Source: Sulfuritalea sp. (GTDB taxonomy: Bacteria; Pseudomonadota; Gammaproteobacteria; Burkholderiales; Rhodocyclaceae). Taken from it: a stretch of 64,000 nucleotides of DNA. Positions 8,018 to 16,890 of the stretch are shown in pieces (position 1 is the first letter of the stretch; every line of letters begins with the position of its first letter). Position numbers and translations under genes: made by a program. Location of the stretch: positions 1 to 64,000 of the forward strand of contig JADJQA010000007.1 of the NCBI GenBank assembly GCA_016712985.1, in the 5' to 3' direction. The notes beneath the pieces are model-generated. The model did not search any database. It was not told where the DNA came from and saw nothing but the letters and a program-made list of their open reading frames with translations.

Positions 8018-9415
8018 CTATTCGCTGCGCCCGGTGAAGGCGAGCAGGTCGCTCAACTGGTCGTCGGCACGCAGCAACTCGCGACGTATGCGGGCGTGAT
8101 GCCGTTCCGCGCTGCGTTGCGCGAAATTCACCAGCCGCCCGCCCAGCCAGTGCGGCAGGGGCCTGCCGCTGTGCGGAAACAGCCTGCGCAGCCGCAAGCC
8201 ATGTTTCTTGAAGAAGCCGTGAAAGATTTCGTCCTCGAGAGACACCACGACCTGGAAGCTGCCGGGATCGCCCTGACGTCCGCAGCGCCCGAACAATTGC
8301 CGGTCGATGCGTCTGGCATCGTGGCGCTCGGTGGCGAGCACGTGAAGGCCGCCCAGTTCCACCACGCCGGGTGCAAGGCGAATGTCCGTGCCCCGACCCG
8401 CCATGTTGGTGGCCACCGTGATACGACCATGCTCGCCGGCCTTGGCGATTACCTCGGCTTCTTCCTGATCCTGGCGGGCGTTCAACACCTGGTGTCGCAG
8501 TCCGTCTGCCGTTAGCAGTTCGCTCAGATGTTCCGAGGCAGATACCGAGCTGGTGCCGACAAGCACGGGACGGCCTTCAGCATGCAAACGGCGTACCGCA
8601 TCGACGATGGCGGTCCACTTTTCCGCGGCGGTGAGGTAGACCTGCTCGGGCAACTGCCGGCGCTGTACCGGGCGATTGGTCGGTATCGTCACCACCGGCA
8701 GACGGTAAACCGCCCACAGCTCACGGGCCACCTCTCTGGCCGTACCGGTCATCCCCGCCACGCGCAGGTAGCGGCGGAAGAACCGCTGGTAGCTGATTCG
8801 CGCCAGGGTTTCCTGCTGCCCGGTGATCGCGCAGCCCTCCTTCGCCTCGATCATCTGGTGCAGCCCGCGCTCCCAGGAGCGGTCCGCCATCACCCGGCCC
8901 GTGTACTCATCGACGATCTGCACCTTGCCGCCGCGAACGATGTACTGCTTGTCGCGCTGGTACAGGTACAGCGCGGACAGCGCGCGGCGCATCAGTTCCT
9001 CGCGCCTTCGCGGTCCCATCCACACGCCCCCGTAGGGTTCCGCCAGTTCGGTTGCATGGCGCCGCCCGTTCTCCGTCAGTTCGACGTCATGCTCGCGCGG
9101 TCGAATGGAAAAATCCGCGCCGGTGTCCATCTGCCGCGCCATGGCCACGGCCTCGGCGTAGACCTGCTGTTCCTGGCTGGAATCGCCGATGTTCGAAATG
9201 ATCAGCGGCGTGCGTGCTTCGTCGACCAAGACACTGTCGGCTTCGTCGACAATGACGAAACACAAACCGCGCAGCAACAGGCGGCTGGTGCGCGCGTGTT
9301 CGGCGTGCAGGCGTTCGAGCTGCAGGTGCACGTGCCTCTCATCCCGACCGAGCATCAGGCGGTCCTTGAGGTAGTCGAATACCATCTGCTTGTTGGTGCC
9401 GTAGGTGATGTCGCA
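8018..9415 (-). CDS. Compact SecA-like ATPase, C-terminal part (frameshifted)
   Basis: This frame carries the second half of the SecA DEAD motor. It opens with CDITYGTNKQMVFDYLKDR, then VIVDEADSVLVDEARTPLII (the DEAD box), QIVDEYTGRVM, FRRYLRVAGMTGTA, and NBD2 with TNMAGRGTDIRL and GRCGRQGDPGSF. After a short stretch resembling the start of the helical scaffold (RRELLRADDQLSDL) it stops. The intact protein would be roughly 665 residues, against about 900 for housekeeping SecA: most of the helical scaffold/wing region and the C-terminal cysteine cluster that binds SecB are absent. It is the last gene of an operon with adaptor, TolC-like and M50 proteins, so an accessory export motor is the likely role. 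It joins the N-terminal fragments through two one-base insertions (near 9416-9418 and 9505-9506). Confidence 0.83.
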   Translation of the reverse strand, partial: CDITYGTNKQMVFDYLKDRLMLGRDERHVHLQLERLHAEHARTSRLLLRGLCFVIVDEADSVLVDEARTPLIISNIGDSSQEQQVYAEAVAMARQMDTGADFSIRPREHDVELTENGRRHATELAEPYGGVWMGPRRREELMRRALSALYLYQRDKQYIVRGGKVQIVDEYTGRVMADRSWERGLHQMIEAKEGCAITGQQETLARISYQRFFRRYLRVAGMTGTAREVARELWAVYRLPVVTIPTNRPVQRRQLPEQVYLTAAEKWTAIVDAVRRLHAEGRPVLVGTSSVSASEHLSELLTADGLRHQVLNARQDQEEAEVIAKAGEHGRITVATNMAGRGTDIRLAPGVVELGGLHVLATERHDARRIDRQLFGRCGRQGDPGSFQVVVSLEDEIFHGFFKKHGLRLRRLFPHSGRPLPHWLGGRLVNFAQRSAERHHARIRRELLRADDQLSDLLAFTGRSE

Positions 9416-10014
9416 GGGCGTATGCCGAACGCCGCGCCGCGGGTGTCATGCCTTCCGTGATGGTGCCGACGGTGAGACCGAGGAACTTTACAGCCGGGCC
9501 CATCCAAGGCCGCGTCTCGCATGACCAGGAAGTCATTGACGGTGACGATATGCACGGGGATGCCCGCCAGCGCGGCGGCGCAGGCCGGAAGGGTCGCCGT
9601 CAGAGTCTTGCCCTCGCCGGTCTCCATTTCGGCGATCTTGCCTTCGAGCATGACGCGCCCGCCCAGCAGTTGCACATCGAAGGGCCGCATGCCCAGACGG
9701 CGCCCGGACATCTCGCGGACGATGGCGAATGTGCGCGCCACCAGAGGCTCTTGCAGGCCCTCGCTGTAGAGGCGCCGCCTGATATCCGGTATGCATTCCC
9801 TGATCTGCTTGTCGCTGAGTTCGGTCAGGCGCTCACCCTCGGCGTTCACCAGGGAGAGGAATTCCCCGCGGCCGGGGTTTCGCCCATAGGCGCGCTGGCG
9901 GATGAACCCGCCCAGGCTGGCGGCGGTGCGATCGAGCCAACTGTCGCGCAGGTCCTCGCGCTGCGGATAGGGCCCCAGCGCGATCCCCGGACGCAGAACG
10001 TTGGTGCTAGACAT
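9355..10014 (-). CDS. Compact SecA-like ATPase, N-terminal part (frameshifted)
   Basis: Residues 1 to about 168 are authentic. They hold GRRLGMRPFDVQLLGG and the Walker A loop GKIAEMETGEGKTLTATLP, then HIVTVNDFLVMRDAA. After that this frame is wrong. The true sequence goes on in another minus frame (about 9419-9505, with GPAVKFLGLTVGTITEGM) and then in the frame ending at 8018. The first break is an extra T (gccttgg for gcctgg, plus-strand 9505-9506) and the second an extra C (gccctgc for gcctgc, plus-strand 9416-9418). The ATG at 10014 overlaps the stop of the M50 gene by 8 bases (aatgtctag), so the two are translationally coupled. Confidence 0.83.
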   Translation of the reverse strand: MSSTNVLRPGIALGPYPQREDLRDSWLDRTAASLGGFIRQRAYGRNPGRGEFLSLVNAEGERLTELSDKQIRECIPDIRRRLYSEGLQEPLVARTFAIVREMSGRRLGMRPFDVQLLGGRVMLEGKIAEMETGEGKTLTATLPACAAALAGIPVHIVTVNDFLVMRDAALDGPGCKVPRSHRRHHHGRHDTRGAAFGIRPATSPTAPTSRWYSTTSRTA

Positions 10015-12154
10015 TGAACTGCCTCAGCAGCAGTCGCCTGAAGGCGCGGTACATCTGGAATCCCGCCGGTTCGAAGCCGTGGTCGAAGCGGACGAAGACG
10101 CGCGAGCCCAGGTACTCGGAGTGCACCTCGCCGGGAAGGGTCAGTTCGAGCTGGAAAACCTGTCTGAGCGTCGTCACACCCTGCTTGTCGCGCGGGTCGA
10201 CCGCGATCGGGCCGCCACCGGCGCTTCCCAGCGCCGCCGTTGGCAGTTGTAACGTAGCCCCCGGCAGTTCGCGGCGAATCCGCGCCGGGACCGGACTGGA
10301 ACCCCACCCGGCAAGCATCACCTCGACACTCCGAGTGTCCCGGCGCACCAGCGCGATGTCGTCCTGCACCAGCGCCACGCGAACCGTCAGTTCCCTGGGT
10401 TCGACTACGTAGCCAACCAACTGACCCTTGTTAATGAAACGGCCGGGGAGGTCCGCGGCGTTCGGCACGATGAATCTGCCATTGGCGGGGCTGCGAAAGA
10501 CCAGCGCTGCTTCGCGCTCGAGAGCGCGTTGCAGGGCGGCCCGCGCCGCGATCATTTCCTCGCGGACCATGGCGGCCTGCACCCGGTCCGCGGTGATCAA
10601 CGCATCGTACTTCGCGACCAGTTCCTCCAACAGTGCGTTGAACACCGCGACGCGGGTCGCGAGGAAAGGCTCCTCGGCCTGGATCAGCGGCTGGCCGCGC
10701 CGGACCTCGCCATCGACCGGCGCCAGCAGACCGACGACGAAGCCTTCGGCACCGGCCCGCACCTGTGCTTCCTCGGGAACCCAGATGACACCCTCGGTGC
10801 GCGTCCAGCTCGGCACCGGGACAACGAACAACAGAATGGCCACGACCAGTGCCAGAAGGACGCTGGTCGACAGCGCCCGCCCGCGCTGGCGCCGCAGATT
10901 GGGACTGCTGGCCAGAAACGCCAGGCTCTTGCCCGCCGGCATCACCAATTGCGTCGCCACGGCCCAGATCGCCAGCAGCACGCCTATGACAAAAAACTTT
11001 CCGGCGATGAACAGGATGATGATGAAGGAGATGAATATCCGGTACACGAAGGATGCGATGCCGTAGAGAACCATCCAGAAGCGCTCGCCGTTTGAATGGG
11101 CGGGGGACTCGGCGTCGGCGACCCCGAAAACGTAGCGCTGGAATAGATAACCAAGATACTGGTTCGACCGCGATCCGAGATTGGGTATTTCGATGGCGTC
11201 GGCCAGCACGTAATAGCCGTCGAAGCGCAGCAGCGGGTTGCCGTTGAACAGCAACGTGGAGACGCCGCTGATCAGCATCACGTTGTAGGCGATGGACCGC
11301 ACCGTGCCGGGTTCGACGGCGAGCCAGATGAACAGCGCCAGCGCCCCGAGGAACAGTTCCACCGCAATGCCCGCCGCCCCGACCACCATGCGCTTGCGCT
11401 TGTCCCGGAAGCCCCATGCGGCGGACGCGTCGACATAGGGAACCGGCGACAGTACAAGCAGCATGATGCCGATTTCGTGCACTTCGCCGCCCCATTTCTT
11501 GATCGCGTAGGCATGCCCCAGTTCGTGCAAGGACTTGACCGCGGGATACACGAACCACAGCAACACGAGGTTCGTGGGGTCGAGGACCCGGTCGGCAATG
11601 TTCTCGGTCAAATCGGTCCAGTGGGAGGCCGCCAGCACCGCCCCGGCTCCTACCACGACCAGCCACAGCACCAGCCCGACCCAACTGAACAACGGCTGCA
11701 CCCAGGGCAGGGTCCGCTCCAGAAAGCGGTCCGGATCGAGCAGCGGAAAGCGCAGCGCCAGCGGCGTCCACAGCCTGCGCCGCCAGAGCATGCGCTCATT
11801 CCGCTGATAGCGCCGGAAAACCTCCATGCTGTCGGGCGGCACGTCGCAGAGCAGCGCATCGGCTGCATGCAGTTGCCCGAGCAGGCGGATCGCCTCTTCC
11901 TGCGTCGGTGCGCCATCGCCCAGTTGTGCGCTCGCCGCGTCCCAGAGCTCCTGCACCGTTCGCTCGCCGTCCATCAGGCCAATGAAATGATGCGCCGCCG
12001 GCGAAAAGCGATGGGAGCGCTCGGCGGCGTGATCCTGCAGAACGAACCACACCTTGTCGCGGAACGACTGGCGCAGAATCCGCGCGTGCGAACGGATTCG
12101 CGGCTTGAGCGCCGCGACCCGGTACCAGGATGGACTGAAAAGGGCCTCGCTCAC
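10007..12154 (-). CDS. PqqD-like / M50 site-2 metalloprotease-like / HlyD fusion membrane protein
   Basis: A 715-residue fusion. Residues ~30-110 resemble a PqqD-type winged-helix domain (FSPAAHHFIGLMDGERTVQEL). Multiple membrane helices follow, with the metalloprotease motif HELGH at residues 210-214 and a third ligand candidate in NPLLRFDGYYVL (Asp312), the pattern of M50 site-2 proteases. After the last helix (~residue 455) comes a biotinyl-lipoyl/HlyD-like part with a helical hairpin (RVAVFNALLEELVAKYDAL) and a beta barrel. Such fusions occur beside peptide or protein exporters, where they may process or thread substrate at the inner membrane. The start is GTG, 13 bases after the GAF-HlyD stop, and its end overlaps the SecA-like gene. 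The frame is intact and all zinc ligands are present. Confidence 0.87.
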   Translation of the reverse strand: MSEALFSPSWYRVAALKPRIRSHARILRQSFRDKVWFVLQDHAAERSHRFSPAAHHFIGLMDGERTVQELWDAASAQLGDGAPTQEEAIRLLGQLHAADALLCDVPPDSMEVFRRYQRNERMLWRRRLWTPLALRFPLLDPDRFLERTLPWVQPLFSWVGLVLWLVVVGAGAVLAASHWTDLTENIADRVLDPTNLVLLWFVYPAVKSLHELGHAYAIKKWGGEVHEIGIMLLVLSPVPYVDASAAWGFRDKRKRMVVGAAGIAVELFLGALALFIWLAVEPGTVRSIAYNVMLISGVSTLLFNGNPLLRFDGYYVLADAIEIPNLGSRSNQYLGYLFQRYVFGVADAESPAHSNGERFWMVLYGIASFVYRIFISFIIILFIAGKFFVIGVLLAIWAVATQLVMPAGKSLAFLASSPNLRRQRGRALSTSVLLALVVAILLFVVPVPSWTRTEGVIWVPEEAQVRAGAEGFVVGLLAPVDGEVRRGQPLIQAEEPFLATRVAVFNALLEELVAKYDALITADRVQAAMVREEMIAARAALQRALEREAALVFRSPANGRFIVPNAADLPGRFINKGQLVGYVVEPRELTVRVALVQDDIALVRRDTRSVEVMLAGWGSSPVPARIRRELPGATLQLPTAALGSAGGGPIAVDPRDKQGVTTLRQVFQLELTLPGEVHSEYLGSRVFVRFDHGFEPAGFQMYRAFRRLLLRQFNV

Positions 12155-12167
12155 CGCCGGCCAGGAG

Positions 12168-12470
12168 TTACGGCCACCAGGACCAGACCCACATGCGCGT
12201 CCAATGCACGAGTTTGTGAGTCCAGATCCAGAACAGGTTGCGCCGGTCGACCATGATCTTGCCGACGCCTTCCATGCCGGGACGCAGTTTTTCGATCGCG
12301 CCTTTCACGACCGCTTCGACACGGAAGAAATTCCGGCCCTCTTCGATCACGGAGACCGGGGTGATCTTGTCGACCACCAGCGCAAACTCTTCATTCGGCA
12401 TGCTGGTCAGCGCGAGGCGGCCGGTCTGGCCCACCGCGACGGCGCTGATATCACGATCGTCCACCTTCAT
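12168..12470 (-). CDS. GAF-HlyD fusion protein, C-terminal 100 residues (frameshifted)
   Basis: This is the end of the HlyD-type barrel belonging to the gene starting at 14110: YRVIMKVDDRDISAV, GQTGRLALTSMPN, GRNFFRVEAVV and RPGMEGVGKI are the usual adaptor beta-domain strands. The tail is unusually tryptophan-rich (FWIWTHKLVHWTRMWVWSWWP) and probably a membrane-associated amphipathic or transmembrane helix. The true join to the upstream frame is near 12500, where ttcggctcgcg lacks one base relative to a frame reading LFxLAPLDSYRV. Confidence 0.82.
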   Translation of the reverse strand: MKVDDRDISAVAVGQTGRLALTSMPNEEFALVVDKITPVSVIEEGRNFFRVEAVVKGAIEKLRPGMEGVGKIMVDRRNLFWIWTHKLVHWTRMWVWSWWP

Positions 12471-14110
12471 GATGACTCGGTAACTGTCCAGCGGCGCGAG
12501 CCGAACAACGCGTTGCCACGCTCGACGGCCGCCCCAAGCGACTGGCTGAGATCGCCCTTGACGATGACAGCGTCGAAGGGCGCAAGCAGTCGTGTGCGGG
12601 CGAGCTGTTCGTCGATCAGGGCGAGCTGCGCCCGCACCTGCCCGGTCTGCGCCTCGAGGATGCCGGCGCGCGCGCGGTTGCCCTCCGCGATGGCCTGTCT
12701 GCGCTCGCTTTCCTGCTGCCCCCCCTGGCTCAGCACCTTCTGGCGTTCAAGTCGCAGGTCACGGTCATCCATCGCGGCAAGCAAATCACCCTTGCGCACG
12801 ATGTCGCCGGCACGAGCGCGCGCTTCGATGATGTAGCCCTGCATCGCCGCGGTGACTGCGCGCTGCACCGTGCCCTCGAGGTTGGCATCCGCCGTTATCA
12901 TGTAGTCACCATCGACGATGGCAAAAAACACGATCGCCAGTGCGGCAAACAGCACCGAGAGTTTCAAGGCGAAGTGCCGCGGACCGACCAGGTGCCGGAA
13001 CTGCGTCGCCATGCTGTCCAGGGCCTTTTGCGCCAGCCAGCGGTCTTCCCTGCGCTTGACATCGAGAACCGGGCCCACCAGCAGCGCGGCATGCTCGCAG
13101 AGCTCCACCGTTCGCGCGTCGAACTCCGAGCCCGTGGGCAGTTCCAGAACCAGCGCACCCAGCACGCTCGCCCCCGCGGTCAGCGGGATGGTGCATACCG
13201 CGCCGGTCCCCTGTTGCTGGAGAAGTTCGGCATGCGCACGCGTAACCTGGAATGGCCCATCCTTGCGCGAGGGGAAAATCACGGTCGCAAGCTGGTCCGC
13301 CGCCTCGTCCATCGCGCCCTCGATGGCGCGGATCAGGTTCGTCTTCTTGGCGAATACCGCGCTGTGGGAGAGCGCCCGGACCTGAATGTGGCGGCCCTTC
13401 ATGAAGCCGATGCTGACCCGCTCGCAGGCGAAGCTCGTCGCGAGCTCGGTGACCACCGCTGTCGCAGCGGACTGAAAGCGCTCGTGCTGCAAAGAAGTGG
13501 CGATGAGTTCGAGCACCGTGACCAGCCGCGCCTTGCTGGTGAAGGTCTTGCGGCGCGCAAGGGCTTCAAGCCAGCCGATACCCCAGCCCAAACGCTGCAC
13601 CAGCTCGCGCAACGCGCCCTCCGAGCGACCCTCGACCTCGAGGGCCGCGGCGCCGAAAAGCTCGTCGTCGACGAGAATGGGGTGCGCGATGAACACCGGA
13701 TCCTGTCGACGCGCGACGCGCTGGACGCCGTCCACGACGACGCGCCTCTGCTGCAGGGCACGTTCCACCGCCGCGGCCAGGCGCGGACTGCCTTCGATTC
13801 CCTCGGGCCAGATCGCGACTGGCGCGAAGGCGGCCATCTCGGAGGCACGCAGGATGACAGCGCCCCTGATGACGCCATCGAACGCGCGGGACTGGATGTC
13901 GAGCCAGTTGGAGGCGAAGCTGGATGAGTCCGCTGCATGGGCAAGTCGCGCCCATGCCGCGGACTCGAAGGATTCCCCGCTGCTGTCGTCCGCCGCCCGC
14001 CGGGCATCGGTGATCAAGCTAATGCCGTCGTCCCTGGCCACGCGATTCCCTACTCCCTGCCAGCGATGCGGACCATCCCCGGCGAGGGCAGGCATGGCGC
14101 TTCCGCGCAC
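12467..14110 (-). CDS. GAF domain-HlyD fusion adaptor protein, main part (frameshifted at 3' end)
   Basis: The N-terminal ~380 residues are cytoplasmic and contain two GAF-like regions (about 60-170 and 200-360; for example FACERVSIGFMKGRHIQVRA and GTGAVCTIPLTAGASVLGAL). A single membrane helix follows (LKLSVLFAALAIVFFAIV). The periplasmic part is a membrane-fusion adaptor: lipoyl half EGTVQRAVTAAMQGYI and GDIVRKGDLLAAMDDRDL, then an alpha-hairpin with heptad character. HlyD adaptors bridge an inner membrane exporter to TolC; the GAF half suggests that assembly or gating responds to a cytoplasmic ligand or partner. The last 13 residues of this frame are artefactual after a one-base deletion near 12500. 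Expected intact length is about 645 residues. Confidence 0.83.
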   Translation of the reverse strand: MRGSAMPALAGDGPHRWQGVGNRVARDDGISLITDARRAADDSSGESFESAAWARLAHAADSSSFASNWLDIQSRAFDGVIRGAVILRASEMAAFAPVAIWPEGIEGSPRLAAAVERALQQRRVVVDGVQRVARRQDPVFIAHPILVDDELFGAAALEVEGRSEGALRELVQRLGWGIGWLEALARRKTFTSKARLVTVLELIATSLQHERFQSAATAVVTELATSFACERVSIGFMKGRHIQVRALSHSAVFAKKTNLIRAIEGAMDEAADQLATVIFPSRKDGPFQVTRAHAELLQQQGTGAVCTIPLTAGASVLGALVLELPTGSEFDARTVELCEHAALLVGPVLDVKRREDRWLAQKALDSMATQFRHLVGPRHFALKLSVLFAALAIVFFAIVDGDYMITADANLEGTVQRAVTAAMQGYIIEARARAGDIVRKGDLLAAMDDRDLRLERQKVLSQGGQQESERRQAIAEGNRARAGILEAQTGQVRAQLALIDEQLARTRLLAPFDAVIVKGDLSQSLGAAVERGNALFGSRRWTVTESS

Positions 14111-14182
14111 CGCAGGAGGCGCGCGGCGCGAGCGCCTTGAACCGCAGCTTGCACCGAGATCATCACTTTGACGCCGACCCGC

Positions 14183-15583
14183 TTACTGGAGCGCTTCACT
14201 GATCTGCACCAGGTCGGCTTCGGCAAGCGTGCCCACTGCCTGCTTGAGCCTCAGGCGATTGAACAGGTAGTCGTAGCGCGATTGCGCATAGTCGCGCTTG
14301 GCAAGGTACAGGTCGCGTCCGGCATCCAGTACCGGCAACAGCGCGAACAAGCCCGACTTCAGGCCTTCTGCCTTGGCGTCAAGCGCGCTCTGCTGAGCGA
14401 CGACGGTTTGCCTTAGCGCCTCCACCAGACTCACGCCGCTCAACGTGCTGTTGTAGGCGTTGCGCGTCGCGCGGTCACCGCGGCGCTCCTGCTCAAGGTC
14501 CTCCTGCGATTTCTGATAGCGGTGGGCCGCCTCCTCGGTAACCGCGCTGGTCAACCCGCCTTCGTAGATCGGCACGCTCAGGCGCAGCGTCACGTCGGTG
14601 GTCTTTACGTCGCTGCCGCCGCCATACAAGGTGCTGCCGGCATCGCGCCGGTTATGGCCGGCGAGTATGTTGAGACTCGGGAAGTAACCGGCGCGCTGCC
14701 GCTCCACCTCAAGGCGCGCCACATCGACTGCTTCGCGCTTTGCCCGCAGCAGCAGATTCTGCTCCAGCGCGGACTCCACCCAGCGCTCGACGACCGGTGG
14801 ATCCGGCAGTTCCAGCGGAAACTCGTCGCGCAGGGTCTGCACGTTCTCGATCAGCCTGCCGGTGATTTCGCGCAAGCCCTGGCGCGCATCGCGCAGCTTG
14901 TTCTGCGCCTCGATCTCGCGCGCCTGTGCCGCCGAGAAGCGTGCCAGCGCGTCGTGCTGATTGGTGATGGTACCCAGGCCCGACTTGAGCTTGGCGCGCG
15001 CCAGTTCGAGCACCTTGCCCGTCGCCTCTCGTTCGGCGCTGGCCAGGGCCAGGCTGTCCGCCGCTGCAAGCACCACGAGATACGCCGCGGCAGTCCGCAA
15101 CTGGAGATCCTGTTCGGCGGCGAGCAGCGTGAAGCCGGCCTGCCTGACCACTGACTTCGCCTGCTCGTAGCGCTCGATAACATCCTTGCGAAAGATCGCC
15201 TGAGTCAATGACAGGGTCTTGTTGGTAGTCTGAAAGGTCGTGACCCCGGCACCGTAAAGCACGTTCTGGCTGTCCACGATCCGTTGGCGCGTTTCCGTCT
15301 TTTCGGTGTCGAATTTCAACGTCGGCAGAAATCCGGCGCGCGCCTGGTCGATGGCCGTGCCGGCTGCCAGGGCCTCCGCCTGTGCCGCCCGATACTTCGG
15401 GTCGCTCTGGCGGGCAAGCGTATAGGTTTCCAGGAGCGTCTCGCCCCTGGCGGGCATCGGCAGGAGGAATGCCACAAACACCCAAGCCGATATCTGCGCC
15501 AAATGACGCCAGCGAATCTGAAAACATCGGCCGGCCACCGCTATCTCGCTCAATTTTGACTCCAATATCTGCTCCGACGGCAT
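14183..15583 (-). CDS. TolC-family outer membrane efflux protein
   Basis: 466 residues from ATG 15583 (MPSEQILESKL), followed by a hydrophobic signal segment (ISAWVFVAFLLPMPARG). The mature part begins ETLLETYTLARQSDP, the classic TolC opening, with DQARAGFLPTLKFDTEKTE. Two halves of long coiled-coil helices carry TTNKTLSLTQAIFRKD and RLSVPIYEGGLTSAVTEEA, the paired L(T/S)-x-PIY/F motifs of the two repeats. It forms the outer membrane/periplasmic tunnel of the system. The frame is open to 15847 but that extension is cysteine- and arginine-rich and lies before the signal sequence, so it is excluded. It lies between two adaptor genes on the same strand. Confidence 0.9.
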   Translation of the reverse strand: MPSEQILESKLSEIAVAGRCFQIRWRHLAQISAWVFVAFLLPMPARGETLLETYTLARQSDPKYRAAQAEALAAGTAIDQARAGFLPTLKFDTEKTETRQRIVDSQNVLYGAGVTTFQTTNKTLSLTQAIFRKDVIERYEQAKSVVRQAGFTLLAAEQDLQLRTAAAYLVVLAAADSLALASAEREATGKVLELARAKLKSGLGTITNQHDALARFSAAQAREIEAQNKLRDARQGLREITGRLIENVQTLRDEFPLELPDPPVVERWVESALEQNLLLRAKREAVDVARLEVERQRAGYFPSLNILAGHNRRDAGSTLYGGGSDVKTTDVTLRLSVPIYEGGLTSAVTEEAAHRYQKSQEDLEQERRGDRATRNAYNSTLSGVSLVEALRQTVVAQQSALDAKAEGLKSGLFALLPVLDAGRDLYLAKRDYAQSRYDYLFNRLRLKQAVGTLAEADLVQISEALQ

Positions 15584-15749
15584 GGACTCTTGCGCCACGC
15601 AAACACCTCTTCGCAACACCGCTGCAAGCTCGGAAAATACGGGCCGCGAATTATGGCAGATTCGCCAGCGAAATTCGGCCTGCGGCTCCTGGACACTGCA
15701 TCCACGGGCAGGCGCGGCGCTGACTGAACCGACATAGCCGCGCCTTACG

Positions 15750-16535
15750 CTATTTTCCGAGCACCACGCCGCACTTGATGCCCGCAGGAATCTTGTTGTC
15801 CGGATTCGGCAGTTGCAGCCGCACACCCATGGTGCCGCTTGCCGCATCGATCACCTTGTCCACCACCACCACCCTGGCCTGATAGCTACCTGGAAAGAAC
15901 GGCGCCAGATTCACCTTGCCGGGCATACCGACGCGTACCGAGCCGAAAAGCTTCGCCGGCGCGATGACCTCCACATTGAGCGGATTGATCTGCGCCAGTT
16001 TCAGGACCACCGACTTTTCAGAGCGAATGAACTCTCCCGGCGCCAGGCGACGCTCCACCACGACACCGTCGATCGGACTGACGATTGTCCGCAGCTTCAG
16101 GGTTTCCTGGTCTTTCTTGAGCTCTTCCTCGCGAAGACTGACCTCGGTCACCAATTCGTCCCTTTCCTGGGCCGAGATAAGCTGTTTCTCGAAAAGCGAC
16201 TCGTTTCGCTCGACTTTCCGGCGCCCGAACTCGACGCGTGCTTCGGACAGCTTGACTGCCGCCGCCTCGACACCAGACTGCAATCGCGCGACCACCTGCC
16301 CCTTGCGCACCCGGTCGCCGCGGTTGACCGTGACCTGCTCGAGTACCCCGTCGACGGCGCTGCCGACGTTAACGACCATGTGGGGCTCGATCAGGCACTC
16401 CAGTTCGCCATCCGCCTTGTTCCCCTCGGCGGCGCGCGCTTCGGTCGCCGGTCCGGGAAGCGGCGCAAGGGCTGCCTGCGCGCCAGCGCCCGGCGCAATC
16501 AACAGTGCGACAAGACCTGCAATCAGCGCCCTCAT
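15750..16535 (-). CDS. Periplasmic adaptor subunit (HlyD/RND membrane fusion type), short
   Basis: 261 residues from ATG 16535 with a cleavable signal peptide (MRALIAGLVALLIAPGAGAQ). The order is lipoyl half (VVNVGSAVDGVLEQVTVNRG, VRKGQVVARLQSG), a short coiled-coil hairpin (EFGRRKVERNESLFEKQL), second lipoyl half (IVSPIDGVVVERRLAPGEF) and a beta-barrel domain (NPLNVEVIAPAKLFGSVRVG). This is the architecture of periplasmic adaptors, but with a short hairpin. It is the first gene after the giant protein and 166 bases before the TolC-like gene. A second start five codons upstream (16550) is possible. Confidence 0.87.
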   Translation of the reverse strand: MRALIAGLVALLIAPGAGAQAALAPLPGPATEARAAEGNKADGELECLIEPHMVVNVGSAVDGVLEQVTVNRGDRVRKGQVVARLQSGVEAAAVKLSEARVEFGRRKVERNESLFEKQLISAQERDELVTEVSLREEELKKDQETLKLRTIVSPIDGVVVERRLAPGEFIRSEKSVVLKLAQINPLNVEVIAPAKLFGSVRVGMPGKVNLAPFFPGSYQARVVVVDKVIDAASGTMGVRLQLPNPDNKIPAGIKCGVVLGK

Positions 16536-16890
16536 GCGCGGCTCCCACAAAATGGCAAGTGACTGTCAGCCCGCCGTGGTGCATTCATCAGCGCCTGGCG
16601 GCGCCGCGACTGCATGGGCTCGGCGTGCTTCCGGGCGAGGCGCACGCCAGCCGCCCAGGTCACCGTGGGCCGTCTCGGCCCGAGCCGAGCCACGATCCCC
16701 GCAATCCCGCCCCTCGGGCAATCGCCGACATTGGTTTTCATCGCTTTTTCCACCAGAAGAATGGGCTTCAAGGCCCCGTGACCATCAAAAACGCCGCGAT
16801 GCTAACACGCCTTGCGCAGCCAGCCAATGGCCGCGTATCGCTTGTGTCGCGGTACTGCGCGGATCAGCCCTGCTCCGCGTCGCCGCGCAG
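16536..16890. other. Gap between adaptor gene and giant gene
   Basis: About 350 bases with no convincing gene. A minus frame at 16532-16771 runs across it but has no recognisable composition and overlaps the adaptor start. The gap is long enough to hold a promoter or terminator separating the secretion genes from the giant gene; I see no strong hairpin with a T-run. Confidence 0.5.

Noticed and set aside
7643..8515. Plus frame of 290 residues spanning the tRNA and the SecA-like gene end
   Set aside because: It runs through the tRNA-Leu gene on the opposite strand and is antisense to SecA-like coding sequence.
14183..16535. A separate RND efflux pump made of the short adaptor and the TolC-like protein
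   Set aside because: No RND pump gene is present, and both genes lie inside a same-strand cluster with the giant protein and other export genes, so a drug-efflux role is less likely.
16532..16771. Minus frame of 79 residues between the adaptor and the giant gene
   Set aside because: Overlaps the adaptor start, has no recognisable motif and no clear ribosome binding site.
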